A DNA stretch of 64,000 nucleotides from Mycobacterium scrofulaceum (GTDB lineage: Bacteria > Actinomycetota > Actinomycetes > Mycobacteriales > Mycobacteriaceae), in assembly GCF_001667885.1 (NCBI RefSeq), contig NZ_LZJW01000049.1:62001-126000 (forward strand), given 5' to 3'. Shown here one piece after another: positions 9,487-17,931 of the stretch. Within the stretch, counting starts at the first letter, position 1. Each line of letters starts with the position of its first letter. Made by a program: the position numbers and the translations under genes. The notes beneath the pieces were generated by a model. It was not told where the DNA came from. It saw only the letters and a program-made list of their open reading frames with translations, and did not search any database.

Positions 9487-9495
9487 GCCGCGCAG

Positions 9496-10188
9496 ATGAA
9501 ACCCGCCGTTCTATTCGACGTCGACGGAAGCCTGGTCGACTCCAACTATCTGCACGTCTACGCCTGGGTGCGCGCCTTCGACGACGAGGGCTTGCCCGTG
9601 GCCGCGTGGCAGATCCACCGCTGCATCGGAATGGACGGCTCCACGCTGGTGCGAACCCTCTCCAAAGATGCGCCCGACGAGGTCCAGGAACGGTTGAGCG
9701 GCGGGCACAGCCGCTATTACCGGGAAAGCACGCACCTGCTCGCGCCGCTGCCTGGCGCCCGCGCGTTGCTGCGCCGCGTCGCCGACCTGGGCTTGCAGGT
9801 GGTGCTGGCGACCTCGGCGCCCGACGACGAACTGGAAATCCTGCGCAAGGTCCTCGATAGCGAGGAGGTCATCTCAAAGACCACGTCGTCGCGGGACGTC
9901 GACACCGCCAAACCCGAACCGGGCATCGTGCAGGTCGCCCTGGACCGGGCCGGGGTGGACGCCGACCATGCCGTGTTCGTCGGGGACGCCGTGTGGGACG
10001 CGCAGGCCGCCGGGGGCGCCGGAGTGCCGTGCATCGGGTTGCTCAGCGGCGGCATCGCCCGCGAGGAACTGCAGGCGGCGGGTGCGTCACCGGTCTTCGC
10101 CGATCCACAAGACCTACTGGACCACCTGGACTCCACCCGAATCCACGAACTCGCGCTACATGCCGCGAGTGCGGAGCAACAGCGGTAA
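9496..10188 (+). CDS. HAD-superfamily phosphatase (beta-phosphoglucomutase/phosphoglycolate phosphatase-like)
   Basis: A 230-residue HAD hydrolase with motif I at residues 7-12 (FDVDGS, nucleophile and acid/base Asp at 8 and 10), motif II in LATSAP, motif III lysine in the AKPEPG segment, and motif IV in VFVGDAVWD. An alpha-helical cap lies between motifs I and II (subfamily IA). A long in-frame extension upstream to 9019 is rejected, because the SigF-like promoter sits next to the ATG at 9496 and the family begins at motif I. The 3' end overlaps the convergent membrane protein gene by 33 bases. Substrate unknown. Confidence 0.9.
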   Translation: MKPAVLFDVDGSLVDSNYLHVYAWVRAFDDEGLPVAAWQIHRCIGMDGSTLVRTLSKDAPDEVQERLSGGHSRYYRESTHLLAPLPGARALLRRVADLGLQVVLATSAPDDELEILRKVLDSEEVISKTTSSRDVDTAKPEPGIVQVALDRAGVDADHAVFVGDAVWDAQAAGGAGVPCIGLLSGGIAREELQAAGASPVFADPQDLLDHLDSTRIHELALHAASAEQQR

Positions 10189-10668
10189 CAGCCACCAGAA
10201 GAACGTAAACAGCGTCAGCGCACACGCTCCCGCGATCAGGCCCGGGCTGCGCCCGGCCACGGCGGCGAACACGATGACCGTCACCCCGGTCAGCGCGAGG
10301 CCGAGCAACGCCAGCCCGGCATAGGCGCACCGGTGGGCGGCCGACACCAACACCTGCAGGCGGTGTCGGCGGAACAGCATCCTGTGCATGCCGACCGGGG
10401 CGATCAGTAGCACCGTCGCGCCCACCGAACAACCCACCGTGACGAGGTAGGCGTCGCGCAGGGCGGGCGCCAGGACGTCGAACCGCTGCTGAAACGGCAA
10501 CGTCAGCAGGAAACCGGTGAGCAGCTGCACCCCGGTCTGCACCACGCGCAGCTCCTGCAGCAAGCTGTTCCAATTGCGGTCCAGCCGTTGGATTTCTGTT
10601 TCGCCGCGCTCGCGGCTGTCCCAGTGCTGGTCGTCTTGCGGGTGATCGACGTCCATAGCCGTGATCAT
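10156..10668 (-). CDS. DUF6328-like four-span membrane protein
   Basis: A 170-residue protein with an acidic cytoplasmic N-terminus (ERGETEIQRLDRNW) followed by four hydrophobic helices at about residues 45-60, 73-95, 115-135 and 138-160. The QxGVQxLxGFLLTLPFQxRF segment is typical of the DUF6328 family. It overlaps the convergent HAD gene at its 3' end. An alternative ATG lies four codons downstream of the start used. Function unknown. Confidence 0.8.
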   Translation of the reverse strand: MITAMDVDHPQDDQHWDSRERGETEIQRLDRNWNSLLQELRVVQTGVQLLTGFLLTLPFQQRFDVLAPALRDAYLVTVGCSVGATVLLIAPVGMHRMLFRRHRLQVLVSAAHRCAYAGLALLGLALTGVTVIVFAAVAGRSPGLIAGACALTLFTFFWWLLPLLLRTRGM

Positions 10669-10805
10669 CGCACCTGTCGTATCCGCCAGCGCCGTTTCCC
10701 GGCAGAATCGGGTTATTGAATTCGAATTGCCTTCGGCGGGCCGCCTATTTGCAATCCAATTCCACCAAATGCGTTGTCCCGCAAGCGTCGACGATTTGGA
10801 AGCGC

Positions 10806-11174
10806 CTAGCGGTTGATATTGTCGTCCCGCACCGCGGTCAGGGCGTCATCCAGCGTCGGGTGCAGTGGGAACGTCTTGTCCAGCCCGGTCAGATGAATCG
10901 GCCGCCTCGTGGCCGGACCGCGCGCGACCACACCGAACCCGGTCGCCTTGCCCAGCCTCTCGTACGTCGCCGCCAGGATCTTCAGCCCCACCGAGCCGAG
11001 GAACTCCACCGCCGAAAGATCGATGACCAGTGCCGCCGGGTTCTCCGCAACTACCGAGCCGATCGCCTGCTCCAGGGCCGGCGCCGTGACCAAATCGATT
11101 TCGCCGCTGACACTGACCACGGACACGCCATCGTGGTCCTCAACCAACGTGGTAATCGAATCAGGAGCTGACAA
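10806..11174 (-). CDS. rsfB: Anti-anti-sigma factor RsfB (STAS domain)
   Basis: A single STAS domain of 122 residues, the length of Rv3687c RsfB. The regulatory serine segment is in VIDLSAVEFLGSVGLKIL. I start at the TTG at 11174, preceded by AAGGAT at good spacing; the frame stays open upstream but that part lacks family similarity. RsfB binds the anti-sigma factor of SigF (RsbW/UsfX) and frees SigF when unphosphorylated. Lying head-to-head with an Rsb signalling module, it is a natural output partner for that module. Confidence 0.92.
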   Translation of the reverse strand: MSAPDSITTLVEDHDGVSVVSVSGEIDLVTAPALEQAIGSVVAENPAALVIDLSAVEFLGSVGLKILAATYERLGKATGFGVVARGPATRRPIHLTGLDKTFPLHPTLDDALTAVRDDNINR

Positions 11175-11337
11175 TGGCGATCCTTTGTCCCTGGGCTTTA
11201 AGTGTGGTGCAAGCCTAGCCTGCGTTGCGAACTGCGAGAAGAATATGCCCTCAACACCTGCCCCGCGACAACCCACGCTAGTCTCGCAAAATCGAGCCTG
11301 CACACGGCGGGGCGCGGACCGGTACTCGGGAGGCCAC

Positions 11338-12240
11338 ATGTCAGATTCGCCGTCGGAGTTCAGCAGCGCGGGCGCCACCGCCCAGGCGGTCGGCATTTCC
11401 AGTGAGGGCCTACTGCCCCAGCTCGTCCAGCATCTGCGGCAGAACCGAACGGTGCTGCGCGAGGAATGGGCGCGCAGGATCACCGAGGCCGAATTGCTCA
11501 CCGCAATGACGCCCGAGGAGCTGTTCTCCGAGGCGACCGCCGTCTACGACAACTACGTGGAGGTCCTCGAGACCGGTAGCGTCGAGGCGCTGCAGGCTTA
11601 CGCGCGCGACCTCTCCGAGCGCATCATTCCGCGGGGCGTGGAAACCGACGAGGTCGTCGGCATCGTGTTGTTGCTGCGCGACGTGCTGGCGCGCTCCTTG
11701 TTCGAGAAGTACCAAGCCGAATTCGAGATGCTCAACCGGGTGCTGGACGCCTATGAACCGGCGGCCAACCGCATCGCCAATACCGTGGCCGTCAGCTTCG
11801 TGCAGGAACGCGAGCGCATCATCCGCCAGCAGCAGGAGGCGATCCGCGAGCTGTCGACGCCGGTGCTGCAGGTGCGTGAGCAGCTGCTGATCCTGCCGAT
11901 CATCGGCGTGCTCGATTCCCAGCGCGCCCGCCAGGTCACCGAGCAGCTGCTGAGAGCCATCCGCGCGAACCGCGCGAAAGTGGTGGTCATCGACATCACC
12001 GGTGTGCCGACCATCGACTCCACGGTGGCCAACCACCTGGTCCAGACGGTCGACGCGTCGGGCCTGATGGGCGCCAGCGTCATCATCACCGGCCTGTCCT
12101 CCGAAATCGCCTTGACGCTGGTGACGATCGGCCTTGACCTGTCCAAGATGAACGCGGTCGGCGACCTGCAAGGAGGCATCGAGGAAGCCGAGCGACTGCT
12201 GGGCTACGAGGTCTCCCGCACCGGTGAGCAGCCAGGCTAG
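11338..12240 (+). CDS. RsbR-like stressosome scaffold/sensor protein
   Basis: A 300-residue protein with an N-terminal all-helical RsbR-type sensor region (about residues 20-170) and a C-terminal STAS domain (about 180-290). The STAS loop PTIDSTVANHL holds serine/threonine positions equivalent to the RsbT phosphorylation site of B. subtilis RsbR. The ATG at 11338 has a strong GGGAGG site; an extension upstream is ignored. It is the first gene of an rsbR-S-T-X-U order. The signal sensed by the N-terminal domain is unknown. Confidence 0.88.
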   Translation: MSDSPSEFSSAGATAQAVGISSEGLLPQLVQHLRQNRTVLREEWARRITEAELLTAMTPEELFSEATAVYDNYVEVLETGSVEALQAYARDLSERIIPRGVETDEVVGIVLLLRDVLARSLFEKYQAEFEMLNRVLDAYEPAANRIANTVAVSFVQERERIIRQQQEAIRELSTPVLQVREQLLILPIIGVLDSQRARQVTEQLLRAIRANRAKVVVIDITGVPTIDSTVANHLVQTVDASGLMGASVIITGLSSEIALTLVTIGLDLSKMNAVGDLQGGIEEAERLLGYEVSRTGEQPG

Positions 12241-12262
12241 ACATTAGGAACGCGAGCGCCCC

Positions 12263-12652
12263 ATGCCGGTACCGATTCTGAAACAGGGTGCGATTCTCAT
12301 CGCCTCGGTGCAGGCCGCGCTCAGCGATTCCGACGCCGAGCGGCTGCGCTACGACCTGATGGAGCGGGTCAGCCGGTTCCGCGCGCAGGGCATCATCGTC
12401 GACGTCACCGCCATCGACGTGATGGACTCCTTCGCGGCCCGGTCGCTTCGCACGATCGCGCACATGACCCGGTTGCGCGGCGCGGACACGGTGATCGTCG
12501 GGCTGCAGCCGGAGGTGGCCTTCGCCATGGTCCAGCTGGGGTTGGCGTTCGACGACATGAACACCGCGCTCGACCTCGAAGAGGGCTTGGCGCTGCTGAA
12601 CCGCCAACTGGCGCAACGGAAACCAACGATCGGGCGCGACGGTGGCGGCTGA
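12263..12652 (+). CDS. RsbS-like STAS protein
   Basis: A 129-residue single STAS domain that begins like RsbS (PVPILKQGAILIASVQAAL) and has the phosphoacceptor serine in DVMDSFAARSL. In the stressosome model RsbS with RsbR sequesters the RsbT kinase until phosphorylated. It lies 22 bases after the rsbR-like gene and overlaps the next gene by 11 bases. Confidence 0.88.
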   Translation: MPVPILKQGAILIASVQAALSDSDAERLRYDLMERVSRFRAQGIIVDVTAIDVMDSFAARSLRTIAHMTRLRGADTVIVGLQPEVAFAMVQLGLAFDDMNTALDLEEGLALLNRQLAQRKPTIGRDGGG

Positions 12653-13052
12653 TATCGTCGTCGACATCGACAATTCCGACGACATCGTCGAAGCTCGCAA
12701 AGCCGGACATCAACTCGCCCTCGATCTGGGATTCTCCCTCACCGACGTCACGATGATCGCCACGGCGATCTCCGAGATCGCACGAAACATCACCAGCTAC
12801 GCCGGCCGGGGCGCGGTCCGGGTGTTCGTGGCCGACCGGGAGGGCCGCAAGGCCCTGGTGGTGCGCGCCGAGGACGAGGGCCCGGGCATCGCCGACATCG
12901 AACGGGCGATGGAAGACGGATATTCGACCGGGCGCGGGCTGGGGATGGGCCTGCCCGGCTCCCGCCGGCTGATGGACAGGCTGTTCGTGGAGTCGGAGCT
13001 CGGCAAGGGGACGGTCGTCGAGATGTGGAAATGGGTGCCGCCCCATGCATGA
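12642..13052 (+). CDS. RsbT-like serine kinase (HATPase domain)
   Basis: A 136-residue GHKL ATPase with the N box in ISEIARNITSYA, the G1 box DEGPGI and the G2 box in GLGMGLPGSRRLMD. This is the RsbT/RsbW fold, and the position directly after the RsbS gene indicates RsbT. It should phosphorylate RsbS/RsbR and, when released, activate the phosphatase encoded downstream. It starts at a GTG within the end of the RsbS gene and overlaps the following gene by 8 bases. Confidence 0.87.
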   Translation: MAADIVVDIDNSDDIVEARKAGHQLALDLGFSLTDVTMIATAISEIARNITSYAGRGAVRVFVADREGRKALVVRAEDEGPGIADIERAMEDGYSTGRGLGMGLPGSRRLMDRLFVESELGKGTVVEMWKWVPPHA

Positions 13053-13671
13053 GAACGGCAGGTTCGGTCCCATCGAGTGGGCGAGGGCGGGGCGCCCCCT
13101 GCCCAGCGAATACACCTCGGGCGACCGGGGTCTCGCCCTCGACATCGACGGCGCCGCCGCTCTGTTCGGCGTGGTGGACGGCCTCGGCCACGGCCCGGAA
13201 GCCGCGGCCGCCGCGCTGCGCGCCGTCGAAGCCGTCACGCGCTCCAGCACCGAGCGATTGGAGGTGCTGATCCAGCTGTGTCACCGCGTCCTCGAGGGCA
13301 CCAGGGGGGTCGCGATGACCCTGGCGCGGGTCGACTTCGCGGCCAACACGCTGACCTGGACCGGCGTCGGCAACGTCACCGCCGACCTGGTGGCCAAGTC
13401 CCCGACCGGCGTGCAGATCCGATCCAGCGCGCGGCTGACCGCGGGAATCGTCGGCTATCGCATCCCGGAAATCAAACCAGCACAGGTCATTTCGATGCGG
13501 CCGGGCGACCTCTTGGTGATAAGTACCGACGGCATCACCGAGAACTACCTCGACCACATCGACTTCTCGGCCACCGCCGTTGTCATCGCCGAGGAGCTGC
13601 TCGGCAAGGACGCCAAGGAAACCGACGACGCGATGGTGCTGGCGGCTCGTCATCGGGGGGTGTCGTCGTGA
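13045..13671 (+). CDS. RsbX-like PP2C phosphatase
   Basis: A 208-residue SpoIIE-type PP2C domain without extra sensor regions. The metal-binding motifs are in VVDGLGHGPEAA (about residue 45), the segment MTLARVDF, STDGITENY (about residue 160) and DDAMVLA near the C-terminus. In Bacillus, RsbX dephosphorylates RsbS and RsbR to reset the stressosome. It overlaps both neighbours by a few bases (8 upstream, GTGA downstream), so the module is one translational unit. Confidence 0.85.
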   Translation: MHENGRFGPIEWARAGRPLPSEYTSGDRGLALDIDGAAALFGVVDGLGHGPEAAAAALRAVEAVTRSSTERLEVLIQLCHRVLEGTRGVAMTLARVDFAANTLTWTGVGNVTADLVAKSPTGVQIRSSARLTAGIVGYRIPEIKPAQVISMRPGDLLVISTDGITENYLDHIDFSATAVVIAEELLGKDAKETDDAMVLAARHRGVSS

Positions 13672-15890
13672 GCGACAGCGACGACTTTCACGCCGAGTAC
13701 GCCGCGGCGTTGCGCGCCTACATGGCGGCGCGGGACGAGGACAGCCTGGCCGTCGCGTACGAACTCGGTCGGCGGGCCCTGCAAGAGGAAGTCAGCCTGC
13801 TCGCGATCATCGAGCGGCACGTCCAGCTGATCCTCGGTCTGGCCAAGGACATTCAGATCGACGCGCCGATCGCGCTGGAATTTCTCTTGCAGATGCTGGT
13901 CCCCCTCGACATCGCCACGCGGGGATTCCTGGACGGCACCAGGCGCTTCGCGCGCGAGCGTGCGCGCGCCGAGGGTCTGGCCGATCGTGACAGATTCCGC
14001 ACGGCGCTTGTCAATTCGTTGCAGGAGGGATTCTTCGTCGCCGATCACGAGGGCTCCGTGATCGAAATGAACAGCGCCCTGATCGAGATCCTGGGTTATC
14101 CGGCGGAGGGTCTGCCCTACCGGTGGCCACACCCGTGGCTGGTCGACCAGAAGGGCGCCACCCAACAACAGGCGCTGGTTCAGAGCATCGGCGCGACCGC
14201 CTACGAGACCCCCATCCGGCACCGCGACGGGCACCTGGTCTGGGTGACGGTCAGCATCAACGCCGTTCAGGGCAGCGGCAGCGACCAGGACGTCTTCGTG
14301 GGAACGATCCGTGACATCACCGCCGAACGGGCCTTCGCCGCAAGGGAAAGCGCGGTCCTGCGCCTGGCGACGGCGGTGGCGGTGGCCAAGAGCGTGGATG
14401 AGCTGCTGTCCATCACACTGGACGAGTGCAGCACGGCGATCGACGTGCAACGCGTGGTCGCAATCTCATGGCCGACCGGCGAGGGTGAACCGACCGTGCA
14501 GGTGGCGGGCGAGCCGTCCCAAATACCTTGGCGCAGGCTGGATCCGTGGCTGCGCCAAACGTTTGAGGACGCCCGTCATCAGCTGCCGCTGACGGCGAGA
14601 ACGGTCGAGCGGCCCGACAACCCCGGCAAGGCACAGGGTTTGGTGGCCGTGCTCTCCGGCGCGGGTGACCTGGCGTTGTGGTTGGAACTGCGCTCGCCAC
14701 GCTGGATCAGTGCCGAAGACCGGCTGCTGGTCACGGTCCTCATCGGACACCTCAGCCTGGCTATGCAACACGTCCGCCAGTTCGAGAGCGCCCGCGAGAC
14801 GTCGCTGACCTTGCAGCGCGCCCTGCTGCCGACGATGGAGCCGCCGCCGGGCTTCGTCGTGCGCTACGAACCCGCCGTCCCGCCGTTGGAGATCGGCGGC
14901 GACTGGTACGACGTGCTGCCGATCGGCGACCACCGCATCGGCATCGTGGTCGGCGACTGCGTCGGCCGTGGCCTGCCGGCGGCCGCGATCATGGGTCAGC
15001 TGCGCAGCTCCGCGCGGGCGCTGCTGATCAACGGGGCCGAGCCCGCCCTGTTGCTCGAACAGCTGGACTCGGCGGCCTCGCTCATCCCGAACGCATACTG
15101 CACCACCGTTTTCCTGGCCATCCTGGACACCGAATCCGGGGACCTGCAGTACAGCAGCGCCGGCCACATGCCAGCCCTCCTGGTGGGGCCGGAACCCGAC
15201 ACCACCGTGATGTTGACCGACGCAGCGTCGGTGCCGCTGGCCGTGCGCCGCGCGGAACCGCGTCCGCAGACCAGTCGCGTACTGCCGCGCGGTTCCACCC
15301 TGATGCTGTTCACCGACGGGCTGGTGGAGCGCAAGCACGAATCCATCGACGATGGGATCAACCGGGCCGCGGCGGTCCTGGTGAAGACGACGACGCTGCC
15401 GCTGGATTCCGTTGCCGATGCGGTTTTGCGTGAGTTGGCCCCTCCGTCTGGGTATGACGACGATGTGGCGATGGTGATCTACCGGCACCAGCAGTCCCCC
15501 CTGCGGATCGAGGCCGAGGCCAGCGCAGAGCGATTGGTCGGCGTTCGGCATCGGTTGGTCGATTGGCTGAACAGCGCCGGTGTGCCCGACGAACTCGGAG
15601 CCGATATCGTGCTCGTCGTCAATGAGGCCTGCACGAACTGCGTTGAACACGCGTATTCCGGACAACCGGTCGGCGCGATGACCCTCGACGTCGAGCTCGC
15701 AGACGACGAGATCCGCGCGCGGATCACCGACCAGGGCTCGTGGAAGACGCCGGCCGCCGACCCGGGAAACGGGGGCCGGGGTCTGTTGCTGATGAGGGCG
15801 CTCAGCAACGCGATGGAGATGGACTGCACTCCCACCGGCACTACCGCCGAAATCACCTTTCGCGTGCCCGCCGCGGCCGAGCGGGAGTGA
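13668..15890 (+). CDS. RsbU-type PP2C phosphatase with PAS, GAF and C-terminal RsbW-like kinase domain
   Basis: A 740-residue multidomain regulator. The N-terminal about 85 residues resemble the RsbT-binding domain of RsbU. A PAS domain (about 105-215) and a GAF domain (about 225-370) follow. The SpoIIE-type PP2C domain has EIGGDWYDVLP near residue 408 and D-G-L-V-E and DDVAMVIY later. The C-terminus is a GHKL kinase domain (NEACTNCVEHAY near 655, GGRGLLLMRAL near 705). Phosphatase and anti-sigma-like kinase are therefore fused. The start is the GTG overlapping the stop of the RsbX-like gene; the much longer open frame upstream is a shadow. Confidence 0.88.
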   Translation: MSDSDDFHAEYAAALRAYMAARDEDSLAVAYELGRRALQEEVSLLAIIERHVQLILGLAKDIQIDAPIALEFLLQMLVPLDIATRGFLDGTRRFARERARAEGLADRDRFRTALVNSLQEGFFVADHEGSVIEMNSALIEILGYPAEGLPYRWPHPWLVDQKGATQQQALVQSIGATAYETPIRHRDGHLVWVTVSINAVQGSGSDQDVFVGTIRDITAERAFAARESAVLRLATAVAVAKSVDELLSITLDECSTAIDVQRVVAISWPTGEGEPTVQVAGEPSQIPWRRLDPWLRQTFEDARHQLPLTARTVERPDNPGKAQGLVAVLSGAGDLALWLELRSPRWISAEDRLLVTVLIGHLSLAMQHVRQFESARETSLTLQRALLPTMEPPPGFVVRYEPAVPPLEIGGDWYDVLPIGDHRIGIVVGDCVGRGLPAAAIMGQLRSSARALLINGAEPALLLEQLDSAASLIPNAYCTTVFLAILDTESGDLQYSSAGHMPALLVGPEPDTTVMLTDAASVPLAVRRAEPRPQTSRVLPRGSTLMLFTDGLVERKHESIDDGINRAAAVLVKTTTLPLDSVADAVLRELAPPSGYDDDVAMVIYRHQQSPLRIEAEASAERLVGVRHRLVDWLNSAGVPDELGADIVLVVNEACTNCVEHAYSGQPVGAMTLDVELADDEIRARITDQGSWKTPAADPGNGGRGLLLMRALSNAMEMDCTPTGTTAEITFRVPAAAERE

Positions 15891-15899
15891 CCGAGCACC

Positions 15900-15925
15900 G
15901 TTTGTCGCCCCGGGATAGGGGGTAG
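15900..15925 (+). promoter_or_regulatory. SigF-like promoter for the haem-oxygenase-like gene
   Basis: GTTT (15900-15903), 16 bases, GGGTAG (15920-15925), differing from consensus only in the last base. It would start transcription at about 15931-15933, favouring the second in-frame GTG (15934) as a leaderless start. The same G-rich stretch could instead act as a ribosome site for the GTG at 15928 on a read-through message. Confidence 0.5.
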
Positions 15926-15927
15926 TC

Positions 15928-16953
15928 GTGGGCGTGACCCGCGCATCAATTTCGATCGAACCCGCCCTGCCTGCGGCACACGGGCCGCTGTCGACCGCGG
16001 TTCGTCGCGCCCTGACGGGGCCGCCGTCACACGACCACCTGACCCGCATCGGCGCGTCCGTTCGCGACTCGGACCCTTACGGGCTGGATCTGCAGCTGGC
16101 GCTGTGCATGTGCTACGAGTTGCACTACCGGGGCTTCGCGGGCGTGGACCCCAGCTGGGAATGGAATCCGGCGCTGCTGGCGTTACGCGGCGAACTGGAG
16201 CGCGTCTTCCTGGCCGGGGTGCGCCGCGACGTCGGACCCCTCGCACCCGATCACACGGCGGCCGCCGAGATGGACGCCATTTCGGTCGAGCCCGCCGACG
16301 GCACCGGCCCGTCGTATTACCTGCGCGACAGCGGCACCTGGCAGCAGATGCGCGAATACTTCGTGCACCGCTCGGTGTATCACCTCAAGGAGGGCGACCC
16401 GCATGCGTGGGCCATTCCGCGTCTGATGGGCGTCGCGAAAGCGGCTTTCGTGGCAATCGAATTCGATGAATACGGCGCCGGGCAAGGCCCGCGGCTGCAT
16501 CAGCAGCTCTTCGCCGATTTGATGGCGGCCGCGAATCTGGACGCGACGTATCTGGCCTACGTGGACGCGGTCCCCGCCGAAGCGCTGGCGGCGGTCAACC
16601 TGATGTCACTGTTCGGGCTGCACCGCGAGCTGCGCGGCGCGGCGATCGGGCACTTCGCCTCCACGGAGATCACCTCGCCGCCGGGATCCCGCCGCATGGT
16701 GCGGGCGCTGCAGCGCATGGGCGCGCCGGCGGCCTGCGTCGAGTTCTATGCCGAACACGTCGAGGCCGACGCGGTGCACGAGCACGTCGTGCGCATCGAT
16801 GTGGTCGGGGATATGGTCGCCCGGGAGCCGCAGCTCGATCGCGACATCGTGTTCGGGATCCGAGCCCACGCCGCGGTCGAAAACCGTTTGGCCGACGCGG
16901 TTATGGCGTCATGGCAGCAGGGTCGGACGTCGTTGCGGCGGGCGCTGGACTAG
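15928..16953 (+). CDS. Iron-containing redox enzyme family protein (haem-oxygenase-like fold)
   Basis: A 341-residue all-helical protein of the haem-oxygenase-like diiron type. Candidate metal ligands are spread in the usual way: CYELHYRGF (E/H) near residue 65, REYFVHRSVYHLKEGDPHAW near 145, EFDEYGAG near 175, EFYAEHVEADAVHEH near 275. No substrate can be assigned. Genes for a CDGSH protein and a HemK2-type methyltransferase converge on it, overlapping its 3' end by 53 bases, a set I believe recurs in mycobacteria. The start may be 15928 or 15934 (see promoter). Probably SigF controlled. Confidence 0.82.
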   Translation: MGVTRASISIEPALPAAHGPLSTAVRRALTGPPSHDHLTRIGASVRDSDPYGLDLQLALCMCYELHYRGFAGVDPSWEWNPALLALRGELERVFLAGVRRDVGPLAPDHTAAAEMDAISVEPADGTGPSYYLRDSGTWQQMREYFVHRSVYHLKEGDPHAWAIPRLMGVAKAAFVAIEFDEYGAGQGPRLHQQLFADLMAAANLDATYLAYVDAVPAEALAAVNLMSLFGLHRELRGAAIGHFASTEITSPPGSRRMVRALQRMGAPAACVEFYAEHVEADAVHEHVVRIDVVGDMVAREPQLDRDIVFGIRAHAAVENRLADAVMASWQQGRTSLRRALD

Positions 16954-17146
16954 CGGTCCGGCGCGCCAGGTTCCGGCATCGGCGATGGCTGGTGTCGCAC
17001 AACGGGTACTTCTCGCTGCGCCGGCAGGTGCAGATCGCCACCATGAACCGGTCGGACTCGACGACCTCGCCGTTCGGCATCTCGATCCGCACCGGACCGG
17101 ACACCAGCACCGGCCCGCCGGCAACCACCTGTACGCGGGTGGTCAC
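16901..17146 (-). CDS. CDGSH iron-sulfur domain protein
   Basis: An 81-residue protein with the CDGSH cluster ligands C39-T-C41-x2-S-x3-P-x-C50-D-T-S-H54 (three Cys, one His), which bind a redox-active 2Fe-2S cluster; the usual Gly is Thr here. It starts at a GTG whose last two bases begin the TGA of the upstream methyltransferase gene (GTGA), so the two are translationally coupled. Its 3' end overlaps the convergent redox-enzyme gene. It is too short to stand out by length, but the motif is unambiguous. Confidence 0.88.
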   Translation of the reverse strand: MTTRVQVVAGGPVLVSGPVRIEMPNGEVVESDRFMVAICTCRRSEKYPLCDTSHRRCRNLARRTASPAPAATTSDPAAMTP

Positions 17147-17832
17147 CGTTTGTCCGCCCGGATCACGATCAGTTCCTCTTCCCGGAGTCCGCGGGGTATC
17201 AGGCCGACGCTCTCCAGCCACGTCGCCCGGGCCGTCATCACCGGCCCGAACGGTATCCATTTGGACGCAACAACTCTCGCGTCCATCCCAGCCCACTTGA
17301 GGGAATCGAGTGATTGCTGGACGCCGGCCAGCGCCGAGTGCACCAGCAGCAGGGATCCCCCGTCGCACAACAACTTCGGCGCCGCCTCGCACAGCGGATC
17401 CAAGACCATCCGGCCATCCGGACCGGCGTTCCATGCCCACGACGGACCCGCGCTGGGGCTGATATACTCCGTGTCGCCGTTCGGCGGAGTCGGCACGTAT
17501 GGCGGGTTCGACACGACGACGTCGAACGGCGCGCAGTCGAGCGCATCGCTCCAGGTGCCTTTGCGCACATCGACATTCACACCCAAGGCGGCCGCATTGT
17601 TGCGAGAGCAGCCCACCGCGTGCGGGCAGATGTCGAAGGCCGTCACGTCCGCGCCGCCCATCCCGGCGGCGGCGATCGCGACGAATCCGCTGCCAGTACA
17701 CAAGTCGAGAATGCGTCGCCCCGGGATGAGCGAACTGTCCTGCATCACATTCACCAGTAAACGGGAATCGTCCTGGGGCTGATACACGTTCGAAGCGGCC
17801 GAGACAGCGGGTCCTGGATACGTTGTGGTCAA
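17143..17832 (-). CDS. HemK2/MTQ2-type protein methyltransferase
   Basis: A 229-residue class I methyltransferase. The SAM site is in ILDLCTGSGFVAIAAA (about residues 41-56) and the catalytic NPPY motif is in VVVSNPPYVPTP (about 104-115), as in PrmC/HemK glutamine methyltransferases. It lacks the N-terminal helical domain of release-factor PrmC, so it fits the HemK2 group. The partner target is unknown; coupling with the CDGSH gene suggests a shared function. A SigF-like promoter lies about 50 bases upstream. Confidence 0.85.
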   Translation of the reverse strand: MTTTYPGPAVSAASNVYQPQDDSRLLVNVMQDSSLIPGRRILDLCTGSGFVAIAAAGMGGADVTAFDICPHAVGCSRNNAAALGVNVDVRKGTWSDALDCAPFDVVVSNPPYVPTPPNGDTEYISPSAGPSWAWNAGPDGRMVLDPLCEAAPKLLCDGGSLLLVHSALAGVQQSLDSLKWAGMDARVVASKWIPFGPVMTARATWLESVGLIPRGLREEELIVIRADKR

Positions 17833-17880
17833 CTTTGGCCTTTCTACGGATCGCGGCGGCGATCACTGCTTGGCCTGAGT

Positions 17881-17906
17881 AATGCCCGCAAACCGTCGCC
17901 TTCAAA
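17881..17906 (-). promoter_or_regulatory. SigF-like promoter for the methyltransferase-CDGSH operon
   Basis: On the minus strand GTTT (17906-17903), 16 bases, GGGCAT (17886-17881); one base differs from GGGTAT. The message would have a leader of about 40 bases. Confidence 0.45.
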
Positions 17907-17931
17907 CGGTGTGGGGAAAGGCCGTTTTCCG

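Noticed and set aside
9019..9495. N-terminal extension of the HAD hydrolase by 159 codons
   Set aside because: A SigF-like promoter lies at 9461-9486, the region overlaps an oppositely oriented gene, and HAD proteins begin close to motif I.
10909..11337. N-terminal extension of the RsbR-like protein
   Set aside because: It lies over rsfB on the other strand and a strong ribosome site precedes the ATG at 11338.
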